NCBI RefSeq assembly: GCF_023618015.1
Contig: NZ_JAJKBJ010000007.1
Coordinates: 62,001-126,000 of the forward strand
DNA length: 64,000 nucleotides
Direction of reading: 5' to 3'
DNA from: Legionella maioricensis
GTDB taxonomy: Bacteria; Pseudomonadota; Gammaproteobacteria; Legionellales; Legionellaceae
Shown here piece by piece: positions 26,787 through 35,296 of the stretch. The notes beneath the pieces were generated by a model. The model had not been told where the DNA came from, searched no databases, and saw only the letters and a list, made by a program, of their open reading frames with translations. Position 1 is the stretch's first letter. Each line of letters begins with the position of its first letter. A program made the position numbers and the translations under genes.

Positions 26787-26819
26787 TTTAATATTTCCTT
26801 AATTTTAAATAAGTATACT
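26787..26819 (+). promoter_or_regulatory. PmrA-type box and -10 before the phosphatase gene
   Basis: TTTAATATT (26787-26795), TC, CTTAATTTT (26798-26806), then TATACT at 26814-26819, starting 16 bases after the second half-site. The next confident start codon (27036) is about 215 bases downstream, so either a long leader or a small gene (26852-26983) lies between. Confidence 0.7.
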
Positions 26820-26851
26820 TCATACGAAATATTTACTTATGAACAAAAATA

Positions 26852-26983
26852 ATGCCAGCCACCAAGGTAAAAGGATTTCACTTGGGAATTAATGTTTCTA
26901 AAAATAATTTTCAACTCCATCCAACGAGAGTACTCCATGAGAGTATAGATGAGTTTATTTATCTATCAGATCGCACCAAATAG
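26852..26983 (+). CDS. Possible 43-residue leader ORF
   Basis: ATG 26852 to TAG 26983 encodes a short basic peptide (MPATKVKGFHLGINVSKNN and a further 24 residues). It starts about 32 bases after the PmrA-type -10. There is no good ribosome site and no recognised family; it could be a chance ORF, a gene remnant or a regulatory leader. Confidence 0.2.
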   Translation: MPATKVKGFHLGINVSKNNFQLHPTRVLHESIDEFIYLSDRTK

Positions 26984-27035
26984 TTACAAAAAGTCTATAA
27001 TTTATTTTAATCAAGAAAATCAAAGTGAGTAATTT

Positions 27036-28739
27036 ATGTACGACCAAAAACTTGTTTGCCGTAGTATCTCAAATATTCTATCCCTTCCGGCACAGGGCTA
27101 CATTCCCCCAAAAGCGGGCTCTTCTTTCTCCGCCGGAGACACTCATGGAAATGCAATTGCTCTGGTAAGATATCTATACGAGGCAGGTATAATTAACATC
27201 AACCAAGATCAATATATTGAATTAACAAAAATTTACGAGATTGACTCTCTTATAAGGGATCGCAGTGCTTTAAACCCAAAGGTTTTGCAACATTTTAGGG
27301 ATGTTTTACGTGATGGATTTTCACATGCCCAGGTTCCGAACGACGTCACTTTGCGTTGTTTTGGAGATATGCTTGCTGACAGGGGAAGTAACGATCTTCT
27401 GTCCCTGCTTGTCTTATTGGAAATGCGTTTGGCTTTTCCTGAGTTACGTGGCGTTATCCTTCTATCAAATCATGATAAATGCTTGTTAAGTAATTTCTTA
27501 AGAGGAGCATTAGCCCCTGGAAAAAAATTAACTATGGAGTTATCTCCTTGCAATTCTCTTACTCGATTAAAATGGTTAATTGATAATCACATTATTCCCT
27601 ATGAAGAAGTGGAGGATATGATTCAAAGGGCTTATTTACCTGCACTTAAACTTGTAGATTATGTCCGTAAAGAAGATGGCAGTATTGATATTATGGGTCA
27701 TGCTCCTTTAACTTTAAGTGCCATAGATAAAGCAATGCAGGACTTTCTTCCCTCTAATCTCCATAAGGATATCTACGCATCGGTGGATGACTTAACGTAT
27801 GTTTTAGATCAGTTAAACATTATATTTTCTGAAGGTCTAATGGATAAAAATAGCCCCATGTATAAGGCCCTCACAACCCCTCCTTCTGGGTCAAATCCAA
27901 TATTTAACTTTATTTGGCCACGCTTGACTGAGATTGGTCAAGAAGTTAAGGTCGCAGCTTATAATTATCGGTTTCGACATGGTCATGATGGCTCGCCTGG
28001 AGAAGTAAAGATTCACGGGGTAACTTATATTGGATATAACAGTATTTTTGGTAAGACCACTCCACAGCAATGGAGACAAGCTGAAAATGCGCAATTGACA
28101 ATGAGCTATATAGGGGGCTTACCAGAGCAAAAAATAGTTAGGGAAGAAATGGATGAAGCTATTGATGAAGTTTTTAATGCCGAAATGAGTCCTACCACAA
28201 TAATTTTAGAGACTGATACGACAGTATCTCTTCCATCCGAGGAATTAAGTACTTCCAACTTATCTAACCCGTTATCTATGAGTACTCTTGATTTTAACCC
28301 CTTATCTAACAGTGATCTTGGTGATTCAGCTGAAGTGCCTGAGCAAGTTCTAATGACATTTAAAACTCTAGCCACCCTTTCTCTTAATAACTATATAAAA
28401 AATAGAGGAAGTTACACTCAAACAGAGTTGGGAGAGAAAATTTGGACAGGAGTTGCATCAGCCCGTAATTACGTTCGTGGTTTTTTTAAAGCAAGCTTGG
28501 TCGATATACCCCAGGTCCCCAAAGCCCTTGAATTGAAACAACACATTAATGCTTTAACAGTTGATAATTTAAAGGATAATTGGCCAATTATAGCTCAGGA
28601 ACTTGTTGAGGCGGAACAGCTAACCCAAAGTGGAGAGTATGGAACTGTTGCCAAAGGAATTGCTCAGTATTTTAATACGGATGTATTAGCAGATCCTACT
28701 TTGAAATCTTCCATGCAAAATAGTCTCTCTTTATTTTAG
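27036..28739 (+). CDS. PPP-family metallophosphatase (Wip-like), Dot/Icm effector candidate
   Basis: 567 residues. The N-terminal half carries the calcineurin-like motifs GDTHG (34-38), GDMLADRG (110-117) and SNHD (144-147), with MGHAP further on supplying a likely metal-binding His. This is the layout of Ser/Thr or Tyr phosphatases and of the Legionella effectors WipA/WipB. The C-terminal part (about 370-567) is Ser/Thr-rich then helical, with no recognised domain; it may carry the translocation signal and a targeting region. There is no signal peptide. A PmrA-type box is present about 230 bases upstream. Confidence 0.82.
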   Translation: MYDQKLVCRSISNILSLPAQGYIPPKAGSSFSAGDTHGNAIALVRYLYEAGIININQDQYIELTKIYEIDSLIRDRSALNPKVLQHFRDVLRDGFSHAQVPNDVTLRCFGDMLADRGSNDLLSLLVLLEMRLAFPELRGVILLSNHDKCLLSNFLRGALAPGKKLTMELSPCNSLTRLKWLIDNHIIPYEEVEDMIQRAYLPALKLVDYVRKEDGSIDIMGHAPLTLSAIDKAMQDFLPSNLHKDIYASVDDLTYVLDQLNIIFSEGLMDKNSPMYKALTTPPSGSNPIFNFIWPRLTEIGQEVKVAAYNYRFRHGHDGSPGEVKIHGVTYIGYNSIFGKTTPQQWRQAENAQLTMSYIGGLPEQKIVREEMDEAIDEVFNAEMSPTTIILETDTTVSLPSEELSTSNLSNPLSMSTLDFNPLSNSDLGDSAEVPEQVLMTFKTLATLSLNNYIKNRGSYTQTELGEKIWTGVASARNYVRGFFKASLVDIPQVPKALELKQHINALTVDNLKDNWPIIAQELVEAEQLTQSGEYGTVAKGIAQYFNTDVLADPTLKSSMQNSLSLF

Positions 28740-28962
28740 CGATTGAGGTGACAAAAAGGAATTATGTTTAATTTTTATATGATATTGCCACAGGGATGTG
28801 GTTCATTGTCAAAAAATAAAATTGATCTAAGCAAAACAAAAAAACTAATATTATGTTAAAGGAGCCCGTATCAGATAGTATTCTCTGTATTCAACGAATA
28901 TGTCGCCAGACTTTAATCAATATGTTATGTTTCCAGGCCCATTTGGAAATTTGAGGATAAGC

Positions 28963-29400
28963 ATGAGATTAGCCATTAGAACTATGCATTATTTTGTCAT
29001 TACAGGATTGTTATTTAGTTTAACCGCCTGCATGAAAACAAAGCCTTCGGGACATGAAATAACTTCTTATAAAGTTAAGGGGAAAGTATATACACCTCTT
29101 AGATCTGCAAAAGGATATAAAGCACGCGGACTAGCTTCGTTTTATAGTAAACGCCTCCATCATCATAAGACATCTAATGGAGAGCGATACAATATGTATT
29201 CTATGACGGCTGCACATCCTACGCTTCCATTTAATACCCGACTACGAGTTAAGAATGTAAAAAATGGACGAACAGTGGTGGTTCGCATTAATGATCGCGG
29301 CCCCTTTTATGGAACGCGAATTATAGATCTTTCTAATGCGGCGGCAAGTCGCCTGGGAATGACCAGTTCTTCTATGGTAGAAATACAGGCTCTAAGTTAG
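28963..29400 (+). CDS. RlpA-family lipoprotein (septal ring lytic transglycosylase-like)
   Basis: 145 residues from ATG 28963, chosen because GAGG lies upstream and because the hydrophobic stretch then leads directly to the lipobox LTAC (Cys23). The double-psi barrel domain has GLASFYSKRLHHHKTSNGE, MTAAHPTLPFNTRLRV and VVRINDRGPF, the RlpA core with its catalytic Asp. It probably acts on peptidoglycan in the cell envelope. It is shorter than E. coli RlpA because the SPOR domain is absent. Confidence 0.88.
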   Translation: MRLAIRTMHYFVITGLLFSLTACMKTKPSGHEITSYKVKGKVYTPLRSAKGYKARGLASFYSKRLHHHKTSNGERYNMYSMTAAHPTLPFNTRLRVKNVKNGRTVVVRINDRGPFYGTRIIDLSNAAASRLGMTSSSMVEIQALS

Positions 29401-29564
29401 AAATATAAATTTGAGCATTTTTCCGAGTTCTTTCATAAAATACCTCAATGAAGAACGCGGATATACGCTTAATTTCTATCATTGAATCCAAGCACCATCC
29501 CCTAGTTCATTTAAGAATTAAAATGAAATTGATTACTCGTTTGCAAAAAAATAGTCTAAGTTTG

Positions 29565-29621
29565 TGCGACCTATCTTCTCCTGAAGGATCATCGGAGAAC
29601 TGGATGCTCCCCAATTTTAAT
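29565..29621 (+). repeat. Copy 1 of a 57-base dispersed sequence (relic or RNA hairpin)
   Basis: This sequence is about 80% identical to 61102-61158 and shares TGCGACCTATCTTCTCC, AAGGATC and GGAGAACTGG. TTCTCC and GGAGAA can pair around an AAGGATC loop. In one frame both copies read CDLSSP-E/Q-GS, so a decayed protein-coding segment is also possible. No intact gene covers it. Confidence 0.5.
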
Positions 29622-29739
29622 ACGATATTTATTAATCTTGATTATCCCGTATTAAAAGATACTGATGCGACATTTGAAAAAGGTGAGCATTATGGATGCG
29701 ATACTGACTTTTCCCACTGCAGAAAATGCTTCCAGCTAA

Positions 29740-29876
29740 CGTAGGCTGGGCTGTAAAGCCCAGCGCGCAACCTCGAGCATTACCCAGAAATTGATTATTA
29801 ACTCGAAAACATAATATTAATTCAGGTACCAATCCCTTCATCAAATCATTTGCCAGGCTTTCCAGCCCAGGCTACG
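29740..29876. repeat. Inverted-repeat element (REP/MITE-like)
   Basis: The left end, CGTAGGCTGGGCTGTAAAGC and following bases, has an internal hairpin (GCTGGGCT/AGCCCAGC). It is mirrored at 29852-29876 by a sequence ending CCCAGGCTACG. A half copy of the left end is present at 32359-32405. No coding capacity or transposase is present; it sits inside a region of gene relics. Confidence 0.65.
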
Positions 29877-30161
29877 CTTACTATATTTTGGCGTTTTTAT
29901 TTCAATTTTAATATTAATGGTTCAGAGGCAGCATTTGCTGCGGATAGAGTAGCTCAGGCTGTGCCTGGAGCCTTATTAAACCAAGCTGCTTTAGAGGGAA
30001 AACCGGCATACTTGCATTCAGGTAAGCCCTATTTACCTAAGCAATATTTTTCAAATAGTATAAGCACGTTCTTCACTGCACCAGGTGAATCAGCACGAGC
30101 TAAAGAAGAGTTAGGCTTAGATGAAAGAACTACCCCAGAGCGCTGTGCAAAACTATTTTAA
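29850..30161 (+). pseudogene. C-terminal fragment of an unidentified gene
   Basis: An open frame ends at 30161. Its last 75 codons are protein-like (AADRVAQAVPGALLNQAALE, then YLHSGKPYLPKQYFS and CAKLF at the end). The first 25 codons overlap the inverted-repeat element and look random. A perfect hairpin follows ten bases after the stop, as expected for a true gene end. I do not recognise the family; the 5' part appears to have been lost at the repeat. Confidence 0.45.
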
Positions 30162-30170
30162 TCTTGAATA

Positions 30171-30199
30171 CGCGAACTATGCTTTTTTGCTAGTTCGCG
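30171..30199 (+). terminator. Hairpin after the fragment gene
   Basis: CGCGAACTA (30171-30179), an 11-base loop containing six Ts and TAGTTCGCG (30191-30199) form a perfect 9-bp stem. Its place just after the stop at 30161 supports transcription termination for the former gene. It is about 90 bases past the end of the convergent gene at 30286. Confidence 0.6.
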
Positions 30200-30285
30200 G
30201 CTCTCCTCAATAATCTGTCGGAGTGTTTTTCTAATGTTATAGTTGCATCAGCAAGCGTGGACTGGAAATAAGTGGTTTGAAATAC

Positions 30286-32064
30286 CTATGCCCCTAAACC
30301 CAGATCTGCGTGCTTTTCTTCGTCTTTATTTTCTTCTTCGCCTATATTTTCAGATTGTATAACTTCTTTGAATTGCAGTTTAATTTCTTTAAAGCGATTT
30401 ATTGCATTCGTAATTAGCTCAAACTCTTTTTCAACACGATGTCCTTTATGCTGCAAAGGAGGGGCATACTCATGTAAAAATGCAGGAGTGAACAAATTAA
30501 CCATATTTAAAATAAATCTCTTAAGTTGGCTCCAGGAACTACTAGTGTCTTTCTTAAGTATGTCAAAACCTGTGACTCCAAGTCTCTCATCCTTTTTTTC
30601 CAGAGAGCCTTTTATGGTTGCCATTTTACTTCGGTACAATGATAATTCATCAACAGAGTCTTGGGGTGGTAGAACCTGAATTGCTTTATTAAGAGCTGTA
30701 TTTATCGTATTTGCATGTACAAGGAGCTCGTTTATTTTTGTAGTTGAGTCATAATAGTCTGGCGAAAAAGAACCAACTATCTCCCCATTTAATATTGATT
30801 TGCTTACTGTTTTTTTATCCTTATCGGTAATAACTTCTCGGTCGCCCAGGATTGAGCTGGTATCTGCTTTTAACACACGCTTCACTAAAGTATCTCTATG
30901 TTCTGTAAGAACCTTAACATGCTGGTTGTAGATGTCCTTTATTTCTGCTCCTACAGCCTTATATAAATCGGGATTGTTCTTTTTTAGCCAAATTTGTAAA
31001 TTATTTTCATTGCTTGAAAGAATCATTCCAGTAAAATATTTAACTACTTTTTCTTGCTGATACTCATCCAAGCTATTATAGTTTTTCATGTAATTATTTA
31101 ATTGAAATTGTTCATTAAAGCGATTCTTTAAATCATTTTCTACGATGGAAAATCGTAAAAATAATTGTTGCTTTGCAGATGGTGGATATTTATTTGGGTT
31201 ATCTGATATTTTTTTAACCATTTCTCGTAAAATTTCCTGATAAGTATACTCTTTCTCTCCTACAGTGATTTTTTTATTACTGAGAATTGCTGCCTCCATA
31301 TGCACTCTATCTAAAAGGGAATGTCCTATATCGGCATCTAATATCAATTCCGGATCATTAAGAAATGCTTCACAGAAACTATCTAAATTGATTTGTTGAT
31401 CTTCATTCTTTAACTTATCCGTAATTGCTATTCGTAAAGCCTCAAATCCGGTATCAGCTTGAGAGATGATAGTTTCAAATGTAAATGTATTTACTTTAAT
31501 GAGTTCTTTTCTCAGCGTTTCGTTTGGTGCAATCATGTTGATTGTCCCAGTAATTACTTCGAATTGGGTGCTCAAAGAACTCTCATAAAGGCTGGATTCA
31601 TTCAAGGGTTCAATTTGAGATAAATCAACCCCTGCGGCACTAACAATATTTCTAACAATTGAAAGAGTATTTTCCTCATAATTTGCTTGTTTTTGTTGAT
31701 ATTTTGTAAGCCCATAAGTCGGTTCATTATTCGGTAGAAATTTAATAGGTAATAATCCATTTATAAAACCATAATAAATCACATCCCTTATATTTCTTAT
31801 TGTTCTATCATCACGTATTGTTTGCTCATTAGCTGTTGGTTTTTTTTGTGTAAAAAGAAATTGTATGACTTCAGGAGTCAATAGTTTTGCGATTTCTTTA
31901 TCGAGAAGAATCATTCTATTTAGGGCATCTTCTCCATATGTTCTCTTTACACAATATTTTTTGTCACATAAATCTCTTATCTTTTCAATTTGCCCTCTGA
32001 TCTCTTCTGTAAGGGGAATTGGAGGTTTTTGTTTTAATTTATCGAGTATCTCTATAATTTTCAT
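30286..32064 (-). CDS. Helical protein of unknown function, effector candidate
   Basis: 592 residues, almost entirely alpha-helical by composition, with no signal peptide or membrane segment and no family I recognise. Conserved-looking patches are NRMILLDKEIAKLLTPEV near the N-terminus and MVNLFTPAFLHEYAPP near 530. The last 25 residues are rich in Glu (EEENKDEEKH) before a small hydrophobic tail, resembling the E-block of Dot/Icm secretion signals. No PmrA-type box was found upstream. A chromosome-encoded effector is the best guess, not a firm call. Confidence 0.72.
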   Translation of the reverse strand: MKIIEILDKLKQKPPIPLTEEIRGQIEKIRDLCDKKYCVKRTYGEDALNRMILLDKEIAKLLTPEVIQFLFTQKKPTANEQTIRDDRTIRNIRDVIYYGFINGLLPIKFLPNNEPTYGLTKYQQKQANYEENTLSIVRNIVSAAGVDLSQIEPLNESSLYESSLSTQFEVITGTINMIAPNETLRKELIKVNTFTFETIISQADTGFEALRIAITDKLKNEDQQINLDSFCEAFLNDPELILDADIGHSLLDRVHMEAAILSNKKITVGEKEYTYQEILREMVKKISDNPNKYPPSAKQQLFLRFSIVENDLKNRFNEQFQLNNYMKNYNSLDEYQQEKVVKYFTGMILSSNENNLQIWLKKNNPDLYKAVGAEIKDIYNQHVKVLTEHRDTLVKRVLKADTSSILGDREVITDKDKKTVSKSILNGEIVGSFSPDYYDSTTKINELLVHANTINTALNKAIQVLPPQDSVDELSLYRSKMATIKGSLEKKDERLGVTGFDILKKDTSSSWSQLKRFILNMVNLFTPAFLHEYAPPLQHKGHRVEKEFELITNAINRFKEIKLQFKEVIQSENIGEEENKDEEKHADLGLGA

Positions 32065-32138
32065 TAGACTGCTCTTTAAGTAACTACAACAATTTGTTTT
32101 AAAATTATAGTTAACGTTATTTTTTTAATCAAATGATG

Positions 32139-32354
32139 GCGGGTTCGATTATCAACATTTCATCGATTAGCGGTAATGTAACCATGCCCAAAGGTATCGG
32201 TTATGGGGCCTCGAAAGCTGCCTTGAATAAATGGACAAAACACGCAGCCCTTAATTTGGCACAATATGGTATCCGCGTAAACGTTGTCGCACCGGGAGTT
32301 ATTGAAGCAGGAATGAACGAAGACAAGGCTATTAGTAATCCTGAGTTGTGGGAG
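32139..32354 (+). pseudogene. Partial duplicate of the adjacent SDR gene
   Basis: 216 bases are nearly identical to 32902-33117 inside the complete SDR gene (offset 763 bases), with only about three changes. The fragment encodes the segment from AGSIINISSISG through the YGASKAA active site to NPELWE. It is cut on the right exactly where a repeat element (CGTAGGCTGGG, from 32359) starts. It lacks the cofactor-binding domain and cannot be a working enzyme. Confidence 0.85.
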
Positions 32355-32358
32355 CAAG

Positions 32359-32405
32359 CGTAGGCTGGGCTGTAAAGCTCAGCATGCAACCTTGAACATT
32401 AATAT
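32359..32405. repeat. Half copy of the REP/MITE-like element
   Basis: The CGTAGGCTGGGCTGTAAAGC core and the following 25 bases match the left end of the element at 29740 with a few changes. It abuts the truncated SDR duplicate, suggesting that the element or its recombination formed the breakpoint. Confidence 0.6.
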
Positions 32406-32499
32406 TTATAGATGCTGCTGTTTGCCCCGGTTGTTATTTATATTGGTGCCCCTTAGTAAATAGCAGTAAAATCTCTTATCAGATCGCCAAGAGGTAATA

Positions 32500-33255
32500 A
32501 TGGAATTTAAAGACAAAAAAGTAATTGTTACAGGAGCTAACCGTAGTATTGGTCGAAAAATTGCGCAGAACTTTGCTGAACAAGGAGCTGACCTCGTCAT
32601 TAGCTATCGCAGCGACGCAAAAGGGGCTGAAGAAACGATTAAAGCGATAAAAGACACTGGCCGTGTTGCGGAAGCTTTCTATGCGGATTTTTCCCAAATG
32701 GAACAGGTCGCATTTTTTGCAAAGCAGGCAATTGATTATCTAGGGCATGTGGATATTTTAATTAACAATGCCGGGATGCTCTGTCGCGAAACCTTGTTTG
32801 AACTAAGCCCTGAAAAAATGCAGCAAGTATTTCAAGTGAATACTATATCTCCTCTTTATTTAACACAAATTTGTTCCCAAAATATGATTGAAAACAAGAT
32901 AGCGGGTTCGATTATCAACATTTCATCGATTAGCGGTAATGTAACCATGCCCAAAGGTATCGGTTATGGGGCCTCGAAAGCCGCCTTGAATAAATGGACA
33001 AAACACGCAGCCCTTAATTTGGCACAATATGGTATCCGCGTAAACGTTGTCGCACCGGGAGTTATTGAAGCAGGAATGAACGAAGACACAGCTATTAGTA
33101 ATCCTGAGTTGTGGGAGTACTATATAAGCAACATCCCCTTAAACAGACCAGGAAAACCAGAAGACATCGCAAATTTTGTTTCATTTCTTGCATCAAAAAA
33201 AGCAGACTGGATTACGGGGAAGGTATTTGAAATAGATGGTGGACATGCTATTTGA
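32500..33255 (+). CDS. Short-chain dehydrogenase/reductase (FabG-like SDR)
   Basis: 251 residues, the classical SDR length. VTGANRSIGRKIA (cofactor loop, with Ser replacing the usual Gly), NNAGM, SSISG and YGASKAALNKW (YxxxK), PGVIEAGM, and a C-terminal ITGKVFEIDGGHAI typical of FabG-type oxidoreductases. The substrate is unknown. AGAGG precedes the ATG. A 216-base internal segment is duplicated just upstream. Confidence 0.88.
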   Translation: MEFKDKKVIVTGANRSIGRKIAQNFAEQGADLVISYRSDAKGAEETIKAIKDTGRVAEAFYADFSQMEQVAFFAKQAIDYLGHVDILINNAGMLCRETLFELSPEKMQQVFQVNTISPLYLTQICSQNMIENKIAGSIINISSISGNVTMPKGIGYGASKAALNKWTKHAALNLAQYGIRVNVVAPGVIEAGMNEDTAISNPELWEYYISNIPLNRPGKPEDIANFVSFLASKKADWITGKVFEIDGGHAI

Positions 33256-33480
33256 CAGCTATTCTTCTTCAATAAATCAAAATTTTATATAAAATAATAC
33301 TACCCGAATACGGCTACATTTGATGGAGATAATTAATCTATATTTGCACACTCCAATTATCAGATAATCTTATTTTCGAATGATTTTTTTTCAAGAAGAA
33401 TCAAATCAAACCGATCCATTGATTTAATCAAAGAATAGGTCTATAACTTGTTCCAAATTATTGCAAGAGGAGCGCAACCA

Positions 33481-34554
33481 ATGATGTCTGTTGACAATAT
33501 AACTAATGATAACCACGCCATAGCGGAAGAGGATTTTCTTGACTATGCACTATCTCATGGTTTTGGCGATTTACACTTTAAAGTGGATCCTGAAACAGGG
33601 ATGAAAGCGATGATTGCTATTCATAGCACTAAATTAGGCCCTGCTTTAGGTGGATGTCGTTTCATTGAATACCCAAGTACCGCCGCTGCTCTTAATGATG
33701 CAATGCGTCTCGCTCGAGGAATGAGTTTTAAAGCTGCTTCTGTTAATTTACCTTTAGGTGGCGGAAAATCGGTCATCATCAAACCCAAAGGTGCTTTCAA
33801 TCGAACTGAATACATGCATCGCTTTGGAAAATTTGTTAATGAATTAAATGGAAGATACATTACTGCCCTGGATAGTGGAACCGTGTTAAGTGATATGGAT
33901 ATTATTGCTGAACATACCGACTATGTTGCCAGTTTATCCAAACATAATGGTGATCCCTCTCCATCTACAGCCAAAGGCGTTTTGCGAGGAATTCAGGCTG
34001 CAGTAGCTTTTAAATTAGGTAGAGATAATTTAAACGGTATCCATGTAGCAATTCAAGGACTTGGTCACGTCGGTTATTTGCTGGCGAAACATTTACATGA
34101 AATGGGTGCAACCCTGACTGTGGCCGATATTTCTCCTGCAGCAGTTGAACTGGCAGTAAAAGAATTAGGCGCCAAAGCAGTCAGTACTGACGTGATTCAC
34201 AAAGTTCCCTGTGATGTTTTTGCCCCATGCGCTCTGGGTGCAATAATTAACGATATTACTATTTCTCAATTGCAAACCACAATAATTGCAGGAGCTGCTA
34301 ACAATCAACTCGCACATAGTTTCCATGGTAAGAAATTACATGAGAAAGGCATTTTATTTGCTGCTGACTATGTCATTAATGCTGGTGGATTAATTTTTGC
34401 CGCGTCTAAATACTTACATACCCCTGAAGAAAAAGTAAGCGATCAAATTGATGGCATTTATACTTCTTTAATAGAAATATTTACTCGATCTGCTAAAGAT
34501 AATTTACCTGCCAGTGAAATCGCTGATACTTTAGCAAAAGAAAAATTGGCTTAA
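33481..34554 (+). CDS. Leucine dehydrogenase-type Glu/Leu/Phe/Val dehydrogenase
   Basis: 357 residues from ATG 33481, preferred because AGAGGAG lies eight bases upstream; a TTG at 33448 would add 11 residues. GPALGGCRF, MSFKAASVNLPLGGGK (Lys84 and Lys96 of the active site) and the Rossmann motif GLGHVG (193-198) identify the amino-acid dehydrogenase family, closest in style to leucine dehydrogenase. It would deaminate branched-chain amino acids to oxo acids with NAD, consistent with an amino-acid-based metabolism. An O-methyltransferase gene follows after 13 bases. Confidence 0.92.
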   Translation: MMSVDNITNDNHAIAEEDFLDYALSHGFGDLHFKVDPETGMKAMIAIHSTKLGPALGGCRFIEYPSTAAALNDAMRLARGMSFKAASVNLPLGGGKSVIIKPKGAFNRTEYMHRFGKFVNELNGRYITALDSGTVLSDMDIIAEHTDYVASLSKHNGDPSPSTAKGVLRGIQAAVAFKLGRDNLNGIHVAIQGLGHVGYLLAKHLHEMGATLTVADISPAAVELAVKELGAKAVSTDVIHKVPCDVFAPCALGAIINDITISQLQTTIIAGAANNQLAHSFHGKKLHEKGILFAADYVINAGGLIFAASKYLHTPEEKVSDQIDGIYTSLIEIFTRSAKDNLPASEIADTLAKEKLA

Positions 34555-34567
34555 ACGGGTAATTACA

Positions 34568-35224
34568 ATGAAACATCTACCACTTACCCCTGAGTTATAT
34601 GAGTACATGTTAGATAAATCTTTGCGTGAACATCCTGCTTTGACAGCCTTACGCAAAGAAACCTCCACTATGGAACTGGCTAATATGCAGGTGGCTCCGG
34701 AACAGGCGCAATTCATGCAATTTCTTTTGCGCTTGATTCGTGCTAAAAATGTTCTGGAGTTGGGAACTTTTACGGGATACAGTGCATTAGCAATGTCTCT
34801 GGTTCTTCCGGATGATGGCCAGCTCATTACCTGTGATATCAGTGCGGAATGGACAAAAAGAGCACATCCATTCTGGCGCGAAGCCAAACAGGAAAATAAA
34901 ATAAAATTACGCTTGGGCCCAGCCCTTGAAACGCTATATGCTTTGCTCAACGAAGGCTGGGAACACCAATTTGATTTCATTTTCATTGATGCTGACAAAA
35001 CCAATTATCTGAATTACTATGAATTGGCATTAAAGCTGATTAAACCTCAAGGATTAATTGCTATAGATAATGTATTCTGGGATGGTAAAGTAATCGATCC
35101 CCGTGAAACCGGCGGCCAAACCAGAGAAATTAAAAAACTGAATGAACTAATCAAAAATGATCAGAGAGTATTTGTAAGCTTGTTACCTATAGCCGATGGG
35201 CTTTTTTTAGTACAACCAGTTTAA
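34568..35224 (+). CDS. SAM-dependent O-methyltransferase (Methyltransf_3, CCoAOMT-like)
   Basis: 218 residues. VLELGTFTGYSALAMS is the SAM-binding loop, FDFIFIDADKTNY holds the metal-binding Asp residues and AIDNVFWDGKV is the family signature. Bacterial members methylate catechol-type hydroxyls; the substrate is unknown here. The gene lies 13 bases after the dehydrogenase and about 70 bases before hpd, so co-transcription with amino-acid catabolism is likely. Confidence 0.93.
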   Translation: MKHLPLTPELYEYMLDKSLREHPALTALRKETSTMELANMQVAPEQAQFMQFLLRLIRAKNVLELGTFTGYSALAMSLVLPDDGQLITCDISAEWTKRAHPFWREAKQENKIKLRLGPALETLYALLNEGWEHQFDFIFIDADKTNYLNYYELALKLIKPQGLIAIDNVFWDGKVIDPRETGGQTREIKKLNELIKNDQRVFVSLLPIADGLFLVQPV

Positions 35225-35296
35225 TAATTGCAGCCCGTAAAAAGCAACAGCTGTTGCGGGTTTCAGTTCAAATATAAATACAAGGAGTATCTACTG

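Noticed and set aside
26670-26852. 60-codon open frame before the phosphatase gene
   Set aside because: It spans the PmrA-type box and -10, has no ribosome site and has random composition.
29448-29744. 98-codon open frame after the RlpA gene
   Set aside because: Weak coding character, no ribosome site and it runs through the dispersed repeat; treated as relic DNA.
32065-32160. TTAA-rich upstream region of the 592-residue protein as a PmrA box
   Set aside because: The TTAA pairs are 12 or 14 bases apart instead of 11, and the spacing to the TATAAT does not fit.
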